Positions 39,297 to 47,625 of a stretch of DNA of 64,000 nucleotides are shown here, in pieces. The DNA lies in assembly GCF_037201815.1 (NCBI RefSeq), contig NZ_CP147407.1, positions 3,480,723 to 3,544,722 on the forward strand, written 5' to 3'. The DNA is from Metabacillus sp. FJAT-52054. Lineage in GTDB: Bacteria; Bacillota; Bacilli; Bacillales; Bacillaceae. Below the pieces are notes generated by a model. That model did no database searches and was not told where the DNA came from. It saw only the letters and a list, made by a program, of their open reading frames with translations. Position 1 is the first letter of the stretch, and each line of letters starts with the position of its first letter. Made by a program: the position numbers and the translations under genes.

Positions 39297-39503
39297 TCAA
39301 CCGCATTTAGATGTACATTTGAATGTAGAACATACTGCGATAGAAAGTGCTACTGTAGCTCCGCAAGCCCAAGAAGAAGTCGTAATGGTTGCAGTACCTC
39401 CGGCAGGGTTTTCAGCAGAAAGCTTTTTAAGCTCGCTTTCAGGGATGAAACCTGCTGGATCTTCAGTTTTATAGATTTCGATAAGTTCAAGACCTTTTTT
39501 CAT
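39297..39503 (-). CDS. lanA2: Lantibiotic beta-component precursor
   Basis: 68 aa, ATG at 39503 with GGGAGG 8 nt upstream. Leader residues 1-36 are acidic and end in ENPAGG, a double-Gly site. Core (32 aa) begins TATITTSSWACGATVAL and ends CSTFKCTSKCG. This matches the beta peptides of two-component lantibiotics: haloduracin beta ends CPTTKCTSQC and lichenicidin beta contains TTSSW...CPTTKCTSRC as I recall. Four Cys and many Ser/Thr allow four rings. Beta peptides cooperate with the lipid II-bound alpha peptide to make pores. Its lanM (LanM2) follows. Confidence 0.92.
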   Translation of the reverse strand: MKKGLELIEIYKTEDPAGFIPESELKKLSAENPAGGTATITTSSWACGATVALSIAVCSTFKCTSKCG

Positions 39504-39523
39504 TATTTTCACCTCCCTTCAAG

Positions 39524-40249
39524 TTAGGTAAGATCCTTGCGATTCAGGAAATAGACGGCCAATGCTGCAAAGATCATTCCCGATAGAATAAGACCGGTCA
39601 CCTCCGCCTGATTCCATGCAGGTTGATGAATGACATTGCTTGCTGAGTAAAAAGGTATGTACTCAACCGCTCTCACAAGCCCCGAGAATTTTGAGACGGC
39701 CATCCCGATTACCGCCGGCAGCAGAAAGAAAAATCCGATGGCAGAGAATAAAGATGCGATTGTATGAAAAGACAGGACTGTCCACAAAAGGACAAAGCTC
39801 CCCACACAAAAGGTATAAACCAAGTATCTGCCAATCACTCCTGTCAGTTCAAGCACTGCATGTAATGCAGTCAGCTCTCCCATTACTCCTAAAAAAATGA
39901 CTCCAATCATGCCGCTTACAAGCCCCATCAGCAATCCAAGGCCAAGAAGACTCACAATCTTTGAAAAGAGAATCTCCATCCTTGAATAACGATTCGTAAA
40001 AAGAATGGCAGAGGTCTTAAACTGAAATTCATCTCCCAGTGATTTTGCTGCAAAAACGATCAGCACATACTGCGCTATATCCGCAAAAAATGCATATACA
40101 TTTCGTTTTCCAAACGATTCAGGGTTGAGAAATGCTACATAGGCAATCGCGCATGAGAAAAGCGAGGCCAGGATTACACCAAAATAAATACTTGGTTTCC
40201 TCATCAGCTTTTTCGTTTCTAATACCGCTAAATTACCCATTCTTCTCAC
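39524..40249 (-). CDS. lanG: ABC-2 type permease, lantibiotic self-immunity (LanG/LanE type)
   Basis: 241 aa, about six membrane segments (YFGVILASLFSCAIAYVAF; ILFSKIVSLLGLGLLMGLVS; VYTFCVGSFVLLWTVLSF; GLILSGMIFAALAVYFL). It pairs with the ATPase just upstream (overlap 17 bp). In lantibiotic clusters such pairs (LanFEG) expel the peptide from the producer membrane. Only one permease gene is seen, so it would work as a homodimer. GTG start at 40249; an ATG three codons on is an alternative. Confidence 0.82.
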   Translation of the reverse strand: MRRMGNLAVLETKKLMRKPSIYFGVILASLFSCAIAYVAFLNPESFGKRNVYAFFADIAQYVLIVFAAKSLGDEFQFKTSAILFTNRYSRMEILFSKIVSLLGLGLLMGLVSGMIGVIFLGVMGELTALHAVLELTGVIGRYLVYTFCVGSFVLLWTVLSFHTIASLFSAIGFFFLLPAVIGMAVSKFSGLVRAVEYIPFYSASNVIHQPAWNQAEVTGLILSGMIFAALAVYFLNRKDLT

Positions 40250-41147
40250 TTCTTTCTGTCAGTTCAAAGTATTGCGTTTCCAGACTTTCCTTCCATTCAT
40301 ACACACTCGAAAAACCAATCCCGCGCTCGGCAATTTTTGAAATCAGAGCTTGGACCTGTTCTTTTTTTATTTGGATTCTGATCCGGTTCTGTGACAGGGC
40401 AGAAGGCTCGTACCCTTCTTCCTCTAGATAGGCAGTCAGCAGCATTTCATCATTGGACTCAAATACATAGAACACGGTATCCTGCTCTGTTTCCGTTAAG
40501 TGCAAGGTTTTGACAACTTTCCCGTTATTAAGCACGATGACCCGCTCGCAGATTTTTTCGATTTCATCAAGTGAGTGGCTAGAAATCAGCATGGCGATTT
40601 TTTTTGTCTCCGCGATGACCTTTAAATAATTTCTCAGATTCCGCATACCGGAAGGATCCAGGCCGTTTGTCGGTTCATCCAGAACGAGAAGCTTCGGATC
40701 GCCGATGAGCGCCTGGGCGATTCCAAGTCTTTGTTTCATTCCCATGGAATAATGCTTCACCTTTTTGTTTAGCGCATCTTTAATTTCCGTAAGCTCAGCC
40801 GCCTCGAAAATTTCTTCCTTCGTAATGGACTTCGTTAAAGCGCCAAAGAATTGAAGATTTTCGTAGCCGGTCATATTCGGATAGTAGCCGGGGGCCTCAA
40901 TCACACAGCCGATTTCCTTGCGGGAAAACTTTTTACCCGTTTTTACACTCCTGTTATTTAAAAGGATTTCTCCTTCGTAATTTTTAATTAAACCCGTAAT
41001 CATTCTCATTAATGTAGTTTTTCCTGCTCCGTTGGGACCAGCCAGTCCGACAATTTCTCCTGTACCGATGGAAAAGCTGACGTTGTCTGTAACAAGCTGA
41101 TTTTTAATGCTTCTGCTCACCTGATCGACTACCAGAATATTGGACAT
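40233..41147 (-). CDS. lanF: ABC transporter ATPase, lantibiotic self-immunity (LanF)
   Basis: 304 aa. Walker A GPNGAGKTTL (~36-45), signature YSMGMKQRLGIAQAL, Walker B LLVLDEPTNGLDPSG, the typical BcrA/LanF-like N-terminal ATPase domain followed by ~80 residues of extra C-terminal domain. The start at 41147 (MSNILVVDQ) has CAGGAGGAGG upstream. It lies 19 bp after lanM1 and overlaps lanG, placing immunity in the middle of the biosynthetic operon. Confidence 0.9.
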   Translation of the reverse strand: MSNILVVDQVSRSIKNQLVTDNVSFSIGTGEIVGLAGPNGAGKTTLMRMITGLIKNYEGEILLNNRSVKTGKKFSRKEIGCVIEAPGYYPNMTGYENLQFFGALTKSITKEEIFEAAELTEIKDALNKKVKHYSMGMKQRLGIAQALIGDPKLLVLDEPTNGLDPSGMRNLRNYLKVIAETKKIAMLISSHSLDEIEKICERVIVLNNGKVVKTLHLTETEQDTVFYVFESNDEMLLTAYLEEEGYEPSALSQNRIRIQIKKEQVQALISKIAERGIGFSSVYEWKESLETQYFELTERSEKNG

Positions 41148-41166
41148 ATGATCCTCCTCCTGATGG

Positions 41167-44100
41167 TTATTCAAACCATAAAATATCCGGAACGATAGAC
41201 GGTGCATACTGCTTTAGCAGGGAATATCCAAACCCTGTTAACCCGATCATGACACTCATTGAATCGGTTCCGCGGAAAACCCCTTCCTTCCATCGCTTTG
41301 ATAAGACCTGATCAAAAATCTGCTGAAAGGTCGACAGCGCCTGGCTTTGCAGCTGCTGATCACCGAAGGTTTCGGCTGCGAGCTGAACAATTGAGAGATT
41401 CCCAAGATCCCCGTGGCAATAGGATGGATTATGTCCAAACCCATTGCTCAAAGTGGTTGAAAGAGCTGTGACAATTTCCGAGTCGATCTGGTCATCGGTG
41501 TAGCCGGAACGCTTCAGCAAGAGCCTGCTTAGAAGAATGCCGGGCGCGCCATGACACCAGCCAATGGACATTCTTGTTTTTTCCGGACTTGAGTACCAGT
41601 TCCCGTGCTCCTCTGAAAATAACTCTCTTTCATAGGCTAAGGCTTGCTGGATGGTGTTCAGCACTTCCTCATCCTTTGTCAGCTCATACAGTTTTCCTAG
41701 ATATGCAGCAATCCCTGCATTGCCGTGAGAAAAACCGGATCCGGGATTGGTCACATCTGATTTCCATGCAATGGATGAGCCGAAGATTTGATGGTTTTTT
41801 CTCAAATGAAGGAAATGGGTATGAGCGCAATCAAGGATAACCTCACGATCTCCTGGAGTCAGCTCCTCTTTGTATAAGGAAAGAATAGCCCCTATGCTTC
41901 CGGCAGAACCCCCGACCACGTCGTAAACCTTGTCTCCTGATGCCAGGGATTTCAGCTTATTCATATGACGAATGGCGAATTCCTTCATTTCCGGGTCCTT
42001 CAACAGCTTTCCTGTATGATAAATGGCATATAAATAACCGCTTAAACCGTTATAGGCTCCAACCAGGTATGGATGCTTAAAATCCAGGCTCTTTATTTCC
42101 TGAATCGGAGAATAAATCGTTTGAGCTGCTGCCTTCTTATATTTTTCCATCCCGGTGATCTCACCTAGACAGGCAAGAAAGACAGCGATGCCGCTGTTGC
42201 CGTTATAAAGGTCATTTCCGACAGGACCAATCGACCACGTCTCTTCCTCTTTTCCTTCCAGCATCGTGCTGATCCAGGTCCGGTCCAAACCTTCTTCTTG
42301 ATCCGCAACACTCGTTTCAAGCAGGTGATCGCCAATCCGGCATGCAAGCTCAAGCCACTTTTCCGGCTCCTTTTTATCTGGTTCAAAAGAAAATTGGATC
42401 CCTGTTACTTCAGATTCAGCACTGCTCGTCTTTGCTTTAAACGACATGTCAATGATACTCAGCTGTCTTTGCAAATCCGGATCTCCCATACTCCTGATTT
42501 TGTGGGCTGCTTCCATTAGCGGGGTCCGGTTAAACGCCTCATCCATCTGGATACGTCCATTCCAGGCAATTGCATTCATATCCGTTCTCGAAGTGAAATA
42601 CGGAATCGATCCGGTCATGAGATCCATTATTTCTGCTTTCAGCAAAGGTTTTTTCAATCTGCTCGCATGAATGCCGATTCTGTGAAGGAGGATTTCCCTG
42701 CTCAATTCATCCCTTAGAAAATCCGGGTGCAGAGCCGTGCTCAGCAGCTGACTGTAAACATATGTAGGCCTCGCTATGTACCTGCTTTGATTTCCCGCGA
42801 ACCGATTTGAAAGCTCGGCGATCACCAGTTCCTTATTCTCCGCAATCCATTCATAAAGGGCTGTAAATCCGTCTTTGATCTCTTTTGAAAATAGTTCGGA
42901 GCGCTGAACCTCTCCCTTTAAGCTCGGATTATTTTGTTCCGAATCAAGGGTGCCGGCATGTTTTTCAATTTTGATCTCATCGGTCAAATTACCGGAGATT
43001 GTCAATGAAACAAATGGGGATGCCTGTTCATCCTCTCCGCCAAGTCCGCTGATGTCCACACTGATTTCCTTGCCATCCACTCTTTTCACAATTTTCTGCG
43101 GCAGCAATCCAGCTGAATACACAGACCGCGCAAGCTGTTCATGGGCCATGACCTCTGATGTCGAAGCAAAAGGCAAATCGACAATCACGGAATGAAACAG
43201 GGATTCAAGATCAATCGGAACAGGGTGCTCGCCGCTGGCAATCAGATTCTCATGGTGAAAATCATTGGCATTAAGGATATAAAAAACGGCAAGCTGATGA
43301 CCGATTCGTTTATAAAACCTCTCCGCTCCCTCTGTATCCGTGCACTCCTCGTAAGGAACAAATTCCATCCAGCCATACTCACCCCGGTCCATAATCAGAA
43401 CCGTTTTCAAAGCGAGCATATTGCCTGCCTTCTGTTCGTTCAGCCAGTCAATAAAACGCTGATAAGCAAGCTCGATCTTTACACAGCGTGGTTTGTACAC
43501 AGCCTTGAATCCTGATGTAAAGCGGACGATGGAAACCGTTTGGCCGCCATTATGGTCATCTCCCAAATTGTTATCAATTGAATCGATTTTTCCAATTCCA
43601 TCCTTCAGTCCGAATGCTTCCTCCAGCAGAAGCTGATCCTTTTCCGTATGTGCAGCGATTTCCAGGACAAAATTCAAGTAGTTTGCAGAAGCAGAGTCCA
43701 TCATACGGGTCAATACCGTATATTCCTCATACAAAGACCCGGTAAATTCAGGCTCTTTAAGAAGGGTGCCGGTAAAGTAGAGAAAACGAGCTTCAGAGGT
43801 TTCCCCTTCGAGCTTATTTTGAAGACGGGCAATATTCACCTCTAAAATCAGGGTGCGAATCGCAAGATTATGAAGGGTTTTAAAAAGCTCCGATGCAGCC
43901 CGTATGATAAAGGTTTGCAGGGACGAAATACTCGGATCGTTTTTTAGTTTCTCTTCAAACAAATCAAGGTGATGCTTCACTACCGGCTTAAAAAAGAAAT
44001 AGAAAGGGACATGGCTGAATTTCTCGTCAATAAACCAGTCCTGATTTAAATTGGATTGGAAGGTTTGCATGAATTGAGGAATATTCTCTGAAGCTGGATG

Positions 44101-44262
44101 CGGGGTATGTAGTCGGCTATGCAAATCATTCAGGCTTGTCATACCCACATCACCGATTACCTGTTCAAAATCCTCTGCAGTTTTAATCTCCGGATAAAGA
44201 GTCATCCAGTATTGAAGCGTATCCTGAAATTGTTCGCTGTACATGTTTGCGCTCATCATCAT
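41167..44262 (-). CDS. lanM1: Class II lanthionine synthetase LanM1 (beside the alpha precursor)
   Basis: 1031-aa LanM. The dehydratase part has VSIVRFTSGFKAVYKPRC, NDFHHENLIASG and PIDLESLF; the cyclase part has zinc-site motifs GWCHGAPG (~905) and SYCHGDLGN (~950). Its sequence is clearly different from LanM2, as in the two-enzyme systems for alpha/beta peptides. Three ATG codons in a row open it; AGGAG is 3, 6 and 9 nt from them, and the second or third is best. It follows lanA-alpha by about 60 bp. It probably installs the rings of the alpha peptide. Confidence 0.95.
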   Translation of the reverse strand: MMMSANMYSEQFQDTLQYWMTLYPEIKTAEDFEQVIGDVGMTSLNDLHSRLHTPHPASENIPQFMQTFQSNLNQDWFIDEKFSHVPFYFFFKPVVKHHLDLFEEKLKNDPSISSLQTFIIRAASELFKTLHNLAIRTLILEVNIARLQNKLEGETSEARFLYFTGTLLKEPEFTGSLYEEYTVLTRMMDSASANYLNFVLEIAAHTEKDQLLLEEAFGLKDGIGKIDSIDNNLGDDHNGGQTVSIVRFTSGFKAVYKPRCVKIELAYQRFIDWLNEQKAGNMLALKTVLIMDRGEYGWMEFVPYEECTDTEGAERFYKRIGHQLAVFYILNANDFHHENLIASGEHPVPIDLESLFHSVIVDLPFASTSEVMAHEQLARSVYSAGLLPQKIVKRVDGKEISVDISGLGGEDEQASPFVSLTISGNLTDEIKIEKHAGTLDSEQNNPSLKGEVQRSELFSKEIKDGFTALYEWIAENKELVIAELSNRFAGNQSRYIARPTYVYSQLLSTALHPDFLRDELSREILLHRIGIHASRLKKPLLKAEIMDLMTGSIPYFTSRTDMNAIAWNGRIQMDEAFNRTPLMEAAHKIRSMGDPDLQRQLSIIDMSFKAKTSSAESEVTGIQFSFEPDKKEPEKWLELACRIGDHLLETSVADQEEGLDRTWISTMLEGKEEETWSIGPVGNDLYNGNSGIAVFLACLGEITGMEKYKKAAAQTIYSPIQEIKSLDFKHPYLVGAYNGLSGYLYAIYHTGKLLKDPEMKEFAIRHMNKLKSLASGDKVYDVVGGSAGSIGAILSLYKEELTPGDREVILDCAHTHFLHLRKNHQIFGSSIAWKSDVTNPGSGFSHGNAGIAAYLGKLYELTKDEEVLNTIQQALAYERELFSEEHGNWYSSPEKTRMSIGWCHGAPGILLSRLLLKRSGYTDDQIDSEIVTALSTTLSNGFGHNPSYCHGDLGNLSIVQLAAETFGDQQLQSQALSTFQQIFDQVLSKRWKEGVFRGTDSMSVMIGLTGFGYSLLKQYAPSIVPDILWFE

Positions 44263-44324
44263 TTGCTCCTAACCTTGATAGAGATAGTGGCGGATCCAAC
44301 CACTATCTGCAGAAAATGTAAAAA

Positions 44325-44552
44325 TTATTGGCATGAATTCTGGCACTCTTTTGTAGCTGTACACACATAACCTTTGTTGCCTAAGTATTTACTTGCAGTT
44401 GCACATAGAGAAATCGTAATGATTGTTCCCCCAACTTGAGACATCATATCCTGAGCAGAAATCTCTTCAAGTACGTTTCCAGCAGGATTTTCTACAGATA
44501 GGGATGATTTCATTCTTAAAACCGGGTTTTTAAGAAATGCTGCTTTGTTCAT
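44325..44552 (-). CDS. lanA1: Lantibiotic alpha-component precursor
   Basis: 75 aa, ATG at 44552 with AGGAGG 8 nt away. Leader residues 1-42 end in MMSQVGG (double-Gly). The 33-residue core starts TIITISLCATASKYLGNKG and ends CTATKECQNSCQ. Lichenicidin alpha, as I recall, has the same plan (TITLSTC...LSKPLGNNGYLCTVTKECMPSCN). The CTxTxEC motif is the lipid II-binding ring of mersacidin-type peptides. Core Cys count is four. First gene of the operon: strong promoter about 190 bp upstream. Confidence 0.93.
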   Translation of the reverse strand: MNKAAFLKNPVLRMKSSLSVENPAGNVLEEISAQDMMSQVGGTIITISLCATASKYLGNKGYVCTATKECQNSCQ

Positions 44553-44572
44553 CGAATTCACCTCCTCTTTTG

Positions 44573-44620
44573 CTATGTTGATTTTCCGTTTTCAGGAAAA
44601 GCACACTTTATTTTTAACAT
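44573..44620 (-). CDS. Possible 15-codon leader ORF before lanA1
   Basis: ATG at 44620 with AGAGAGGA 7 nt upstream, 15 codons to TAG, ending 21 nt before the lanA1 ATG (MLKIKCAFPENGKST). A small hairpin TTTTCC/GGAAAA lies inside. The good Shine-Dalgarno makes translation credible, but nothing shows what it does; it may be chance. Confidence 0.3.
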   Translation of the reverse strand: MLKIKCAFPENGKST

Positions 44621-44739
44621 CGATAAATCCTCTCTGTCTAACTCTTTTTTTTTTCTGAAAAACAGAAAAATAAGACTATCTTCCTTAATAGAAGGCCCAT
44701 TTGATTCACAAATGCAAACAATCGTTACTTCCGTACATG

Positions 44740-44774
44740 ACAAATATATAAAAATATTTGTAATATCCTGTCAA
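44740..44774 (-). promoter_or_regulatory. Promoter of the lantibiotic operon with overlapping inverted repeat
   Basis: Minus strand -35 TTGACA (44769-44774), 18-bp spacer, -10 TATATA (44745-44750). ACAAATAT-ATAAAA-ATATTTGT (44740-44761), perfect 8-bp arms, covers the -10: a possible operator. No regulator gene lies in the cluster. The -35 is perfect, the -10 is weak. Confidence 0.6.
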
Positions 44775-44847
44775 AATGAGACAAACTATTTATTTTTATG
44801 ATGATATGGGTCTGATTTTACAAAAAAGGGGAACTGCCATATAATAT

Positions 44848-44888
44848 AAAAAATCCTTTTCACTTTGTCTAAAGCAACAGGATTTTTT
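44848..44888. terminator. Bidirectional terminator-like inverted repeat
   Basis: AAAAAATCCT and AGGATTTTTT, perfect 10-bp arms 21 nt apart. It lies in the 535-bp gene-poor stretch 44621-45155, which otherwise holds only the lan promoter and AT-rich DNA. Confidence 0.6.
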
Positions 44889-45155
44889 CCAATTTCACTG
44901 TCGAACGGATGGATGGTGAAGGGGTATTTCTGATCATTGATTCTCCCTCAGTCGCTGCAGAATTTCACCGCTAGGAATCTTGCTTTAAGTAATCCATTTA
45001 CCATCAAGGCTTTCTATAAAAAAATGATATAGCCGGACGAGCTTATTTTTCCCACAATTGGAAAAAATGACTTAAGTCACTCCGTCTTTTGATTGATGAT
45101 TTTTAATCAATATCAGATTATCCTTAAGGTAAGAAAAAGAAGGAGGCGTCTTTTC

Positions 45156-45245
45156 ATGTCATTAGAAATGTGGATTGCGATTGGATTAGCGCTGTTTAGC
45201 GGGGTTGCTGGAAGCGTTTATATGAACAACAAAAAAAAGCGATAA
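45156..45245 (+). CDS. Small membrane protein, 29 aa
   Basis: ATG at 45156, AAGGAGG 9 nt upstream. Starts MSLEMWIAIGLALFSGVAG: one membrane helix, then a basic tail ending KKKR. The very strong Shine-Dalgarno is the main evidence. I do not recognise it. A single helix with a Lys-rich tail is found both in small regulatory proteins and in type I toxins; no antisense RNA could be seen, so I do not assign it. Confidence 0.6.
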   Translation: MSLEMWIAIGLALFSGVAGSVYMNNKKKR

Positions 45246-45246
45246 A

Positions 45247-45285
45247 AAAAGCCCGCTACTCTTCAAGCTCGAGTAATGGGCCGGC
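45247..45285 (-). terminator. Terminator of the histidine phosphatase gene
   Basis: Minus strand GCCCATTACTC-GAGCTTGAA-GAGTAGCGGGC then TTTTTTTATC. The T-tract meets the stop of the small ORF on the other strand. Confidence 0.8.
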
Positions 45286-45288
45286 AAG

Positions 45289-45873
45289 CTAGTTAATTTC
45301 GAGATGTTTTGTGCAGTTATAAAGCCCGCATGACCACTTAGAGTCATCCAGCAGAAGATGGGTGATCGAAGTATTTTTTAGCGGTTCGCTTTCTTCATTC
45401 ATCGGCGTTAATTCCTTTAGGAGATGTCTGATAAATGAACCATGTGTCACCATGAGAATGTTCTTGCCGGGATGCTTTTCCAAAAGCTCTTCAACAAATT
45501 CTACTCCTCTTTTTGTTACCTGGCCCGACTGCTCTCTGCCCAGGTCAAGTTCTCTCCACCCAGTTCCCCATTTTTCCACACGTTCAGCTTCTGTTGTGCC
45601 TTCAATTTCCCCGCCACCGGTTTCCCGGATGCGTTCATCTGTTACTACCTCTAGACCACCGAGCTTTTTACTGATAAAATCCGCCGTTTGTTTTGCACGG
45701 AGCAGCGGACTTGAATAAAGGAGATCCCAGTCCTCTTCCTTAAGCCGTTCTGCCAGCATTTCTGCTTCTTTAATTCCTTGTTCATGAAGCGGAATATCGG
45801 AGCTGCCCTGCGCTCTTCCTTCCATATTCCATTCTGTTAGGCCATGTCTGACAATTCCTAGCTTAGTCATCAT
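45289..45873 (-). CDS. Histidine phosphatase family protein (phosphoglycerate mutase-like)
   Basis: 194 aa. Catalytic RHG in LGIVRHGLTEWNMEGRAQG (~9-10), second Arg in LYSSPLLRAKQTA, catalytic Glu in RETGGGEIEG, second His in ILMVTHGSFI. The family includes broad phosphatases (PhoE, CobC, sugar phosphatases); a cofactor-dependent mutase is less likely for such a short protein. Two ATGs start it. Single gene. Confidence 0.82.
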   Translation of the reverse strand: MMTKLGIVRHGLTEWNMEGRAQGSSDIPLHEQGIKEAEMLAERLKEEDWDLLYSSPLLRAKQTADFISKKLGGLEVVTDERIRETGGGEIEGTTEAERVEKWGTGWRELDLGREQSGQVTKRGVEFVEELLEKHPGKNILMVTHGSFIRHLLKELTPMNEESEPLKNTSITHLLLDDSKWSCGLYNCTKHLEIN

Positions 45874-45942
45874 TTCACTCCATTCATTGATTTTCTTCCA
45901 TGTTATAGACTATTTTATCCCTTTCGGACGGACAAGTCTTCA

Positions 45943-45971
45943 TTGACACATTAAACAGGCCATGATAATAT
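45943..45971 (+). promoter_or_regulatory. Promoter of the SAM-riboswitch transcript
   Basis: TTGACA (45943-45948), 17-bp spacer, TAATAT (45966-45971). About 35 bp before the aptamer. Confidence 0.7.
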
Positions 45972-46006
45972 ACATAAAACCAAGTAATTTTATAGGATTA
46001 ATTAAA

Positions 46007-46157
46007 TTATCAAGAGTGAACGAGAGAACTGGCTCTATGACTTCACAGCAACCTCCATTTGGAAAGGTGCTCCTACCAGCAAAGCGCAGTGCTTTGGCCG
46101 ATAAAGAAATGTTGACCGTAAACTTTCTTAGCAGCCAATGCCAAAGAAGGTTTTTTT
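46007..46157 (+). ncRNA. SAM-I (S-box) riboswitch with terminator
   Basis: Aptamer 46007-46104. P1: TTATC/GATAA. Core TTATCAAGAG, then GAG...GGCTC with the TATGA loop, then GCAACC, AAAGGTGCTCC and the P4 hairpin AGCAAAGC/GCTTTGG. These are the conserved elements of the S-box family. Downstream, CTTTCTT (46123-46129) can pair with AAGAAGG (46144-46150) and is followed by seven Ts: a terminator. Alternatively it pairs with the upstream AAGAAA in the P1 3' flank (antiterminator). High SAM should therefore shut off the next gene. The P1 stem is short. Confidence 0.88.
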
Positions 46158-46208
46158 ATTTGGCTGGCTCTCAGCTGTGAAACAATCGTTTAAAGGAGGA
46201 AGGCAGTT

Positions 46209-46985
46209 ATGAAAGAACTGAAAAGAGTGATTACCGGCGCTCAGTCCTTTTCCATCTATAGAAGTTCTGAACAGGCCATTCTTTTGTGCCATGGCTTCAA
46301 CGGCACCCCCCAGAGCATGGAATCACTGGGAGAGAAATTTGCCTCATTAGGCTATTCTGTATATGCTCCAAGACTTGCCGGACACGGTACATGTCCGTCC
46401 GATATGGAGCTATGCTCAGTTCAAGACTGGTACCGCTCCCTGGAAACTGCTTACTTAAAATTAAAGAGCCGATTCAGAAAAGTATTTGTTATTGGACAAT
46501 CCATGGGCGGCAGTCTGACGATTAAGCTTGCCAGCCAATTCACGCAAATCGATGGAATAGGTCTTATTAATGCAGCACTTGAAGTTCCAGATTACGAAAA
46601 GATTGTCGGAGATACTGGTTTTATCAAGGAGGGACGGCCAGATATAAAGGATCCGTCTGTGGAGGAAATTGCTTATGAAAAAATACCTGTTAAAGCCATT
46701 TCCGAGCTGAGAAAGGCTATGAATGAAGCAAAAATCAGGCTTGCAGAAGTCTCGTGTCCAGTCGTTGTATTCTGTTCTCCGGAGGATCATGTTGTTCCTG
46801 CCGCCTGTTCTGAAAGGATCATGGAGTCCATTTCCGCCAATCGTAAAAAGATGATTAGCCTTCCAAATTCTTATCATGTAGCATCCATGGATTTTGACCA
46901 GGATTTGATCGTAAGGGAAGCCAATCAATTTTTTTCCATACAAAAAACAGCCCTTCCTGCCAATAGGAAGAGCATGAATGCCTGA
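46209..46985 (+). CDS. Alpha/beta hydrolase (carboxylesterase/monoacylglycerol lipase type)
   Basis: 258 aa. Oxyanion region LLCHGFNGTPQSME, nucleophile elbow VIGQSMGGSLT (Ser at ~100), acid in FCSPEDHVVP, and His in NSYHVASMDFD. It is related to Est30/monoglyceride lipases. It is the only gene behind the SAM-I riboswitch, so it should be made when SAM is low; a link to sulfur or methionine metabolism is inferred from that, not from its sequence. TAAAGGAGGAAGG precedes the ATG. Converges with bioY. Confidence 0.88.
   Translation: MKELKRVITGAQSFSIYRSSEQAILLCHGFNGTPQSMESLGEKFASLGYSVYAPRLAGHGTCPSDMELCSVQDWYRSLETAYLKLKSRFRKVFVIGQSMGGSLTIKLASQFTQIDGIGLINAALEVPDYEKIVGDTGFIKEGRPDIKDPSVEEIAYEKIPVKAISELRKAMNEAKIRLAEVSCPVVVFCSPEDHVVPAACSERIMESISANRKKMISLPNSYHVASMDFDQDLIVREANQFFSIQKTALPANRKSMNA
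46942..46973 (-). terminator. Terminator of bioY, inside the 3' end of the hydrolase gene
   Basis: Minus strand GCTCTTCCT-ATTGGC-AGGAAGGGC then TGTTTTTTG. The T-tract lies on the coding strand of the convergent hydrolase. Confidence 0.7.
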
Positions 46986-46988
46986 ATA

Positions 46989-47558
46989 CTAGGCTGCTTG
47001 AATCTTTTGATTGAGCAGTTTCGCTTGAATAAGCCGTCTTCTTACAGCTATTCCAATCCAGCTCGCCAGGACCGCTTTTATGAGGCCAACTGCTACAAAT
47101 GGCCAGACGCCCACAGCGAGTGCCTTGTCCCATGGCAAACCCAGCACGATTTTTAGCCACACCGTTCCGAAGAGCAGTGTAACCAGCATCCCAATCGTGT
47201 TTGCGGCGAGCGCGAACTTGAGCGTAAACTTTGTTTTTTCAAGGAAATATCCTGTTAAAAACGCCGCCGCAATGAAGCCGATTATGTATCCCCCTGTTGG
47301 TCCCGCCAATATGTGAAGACCGCCTTTCGCCTCCGCAAAGACAGGCAGACCAATCATTCCAAGACCGGCATATACCTTCATAGCCAATGCCCCGTACCGG
47401 CTTCCGAGAATAGTAGCTGCCATTCCTACGGCTAATGTCTGTCCGCTAATCGGAACGATTGGCAGCGGAATTTCAATTTGTGCAAATACAGCGGTAATCG
47501 CAGCAAACATTCCGGATAAAATCAGCATGCGCAGTTTTACCCTTTGTTTTTCCATCAT
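46989..47558 (-). CDS. bioY: Biotin transporter BioY (ECF S component)
   Basis: 189-aa integral membrane S component. Six membrane segments, with the BioY marks QIEIPLPIVPISGQTLAVGM and GLGMIGLPVFAEAKGGLHIL, GPTGGYIIGF. Takes up biotin, with the general energising ECF module encoded elsewhere. Controlled by a BirA operator 13 bp before the start. Confidence 0.95.
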   Translation of the reverse strand: MMEKQRVKLRMLILSGMFAAITAVFAQIEIPLPIVPISGQTLAVGMAATILGSRYGALAMKVYAGLGMIGLPVFAEAKGGLHILAGPTGGYIIGFIAAAFLTGYFLEKTKFTLKFALAANTIGMLVTLLFGTVWLKIVLGLPWDKALAVGVWPFVAVGLIKAVLASWIGIAVRRRLIQAKLLNQKIQAA

Positions 47559-47570
47559 TCTCCCCCTCTT

Positions 47571-47599
47571 TGTTAACTGTTATTCATTTAAAGTTAACA
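47571..47599. promoter_or_regulatory. BirA operator of bioY
   Basis: TGTTAAC (47571-47577), 15-bp spacer, GTTAACA (47593-47599): the bipartite BirA box. The biotin-loaded repressor should shut off bioY. Confidence 0.85.
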
Positions 47600-47625
47600 T
47601 AAGGAATCGATTTCTGTAAAAGTTT

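Noticed and set aside
37000..43000. Long antisense ORFs across lanM1 and lanM2
   Set aside because: Shadows of GC-balanced coding sequence; no Shine-Dalgarno and no homology recognised.
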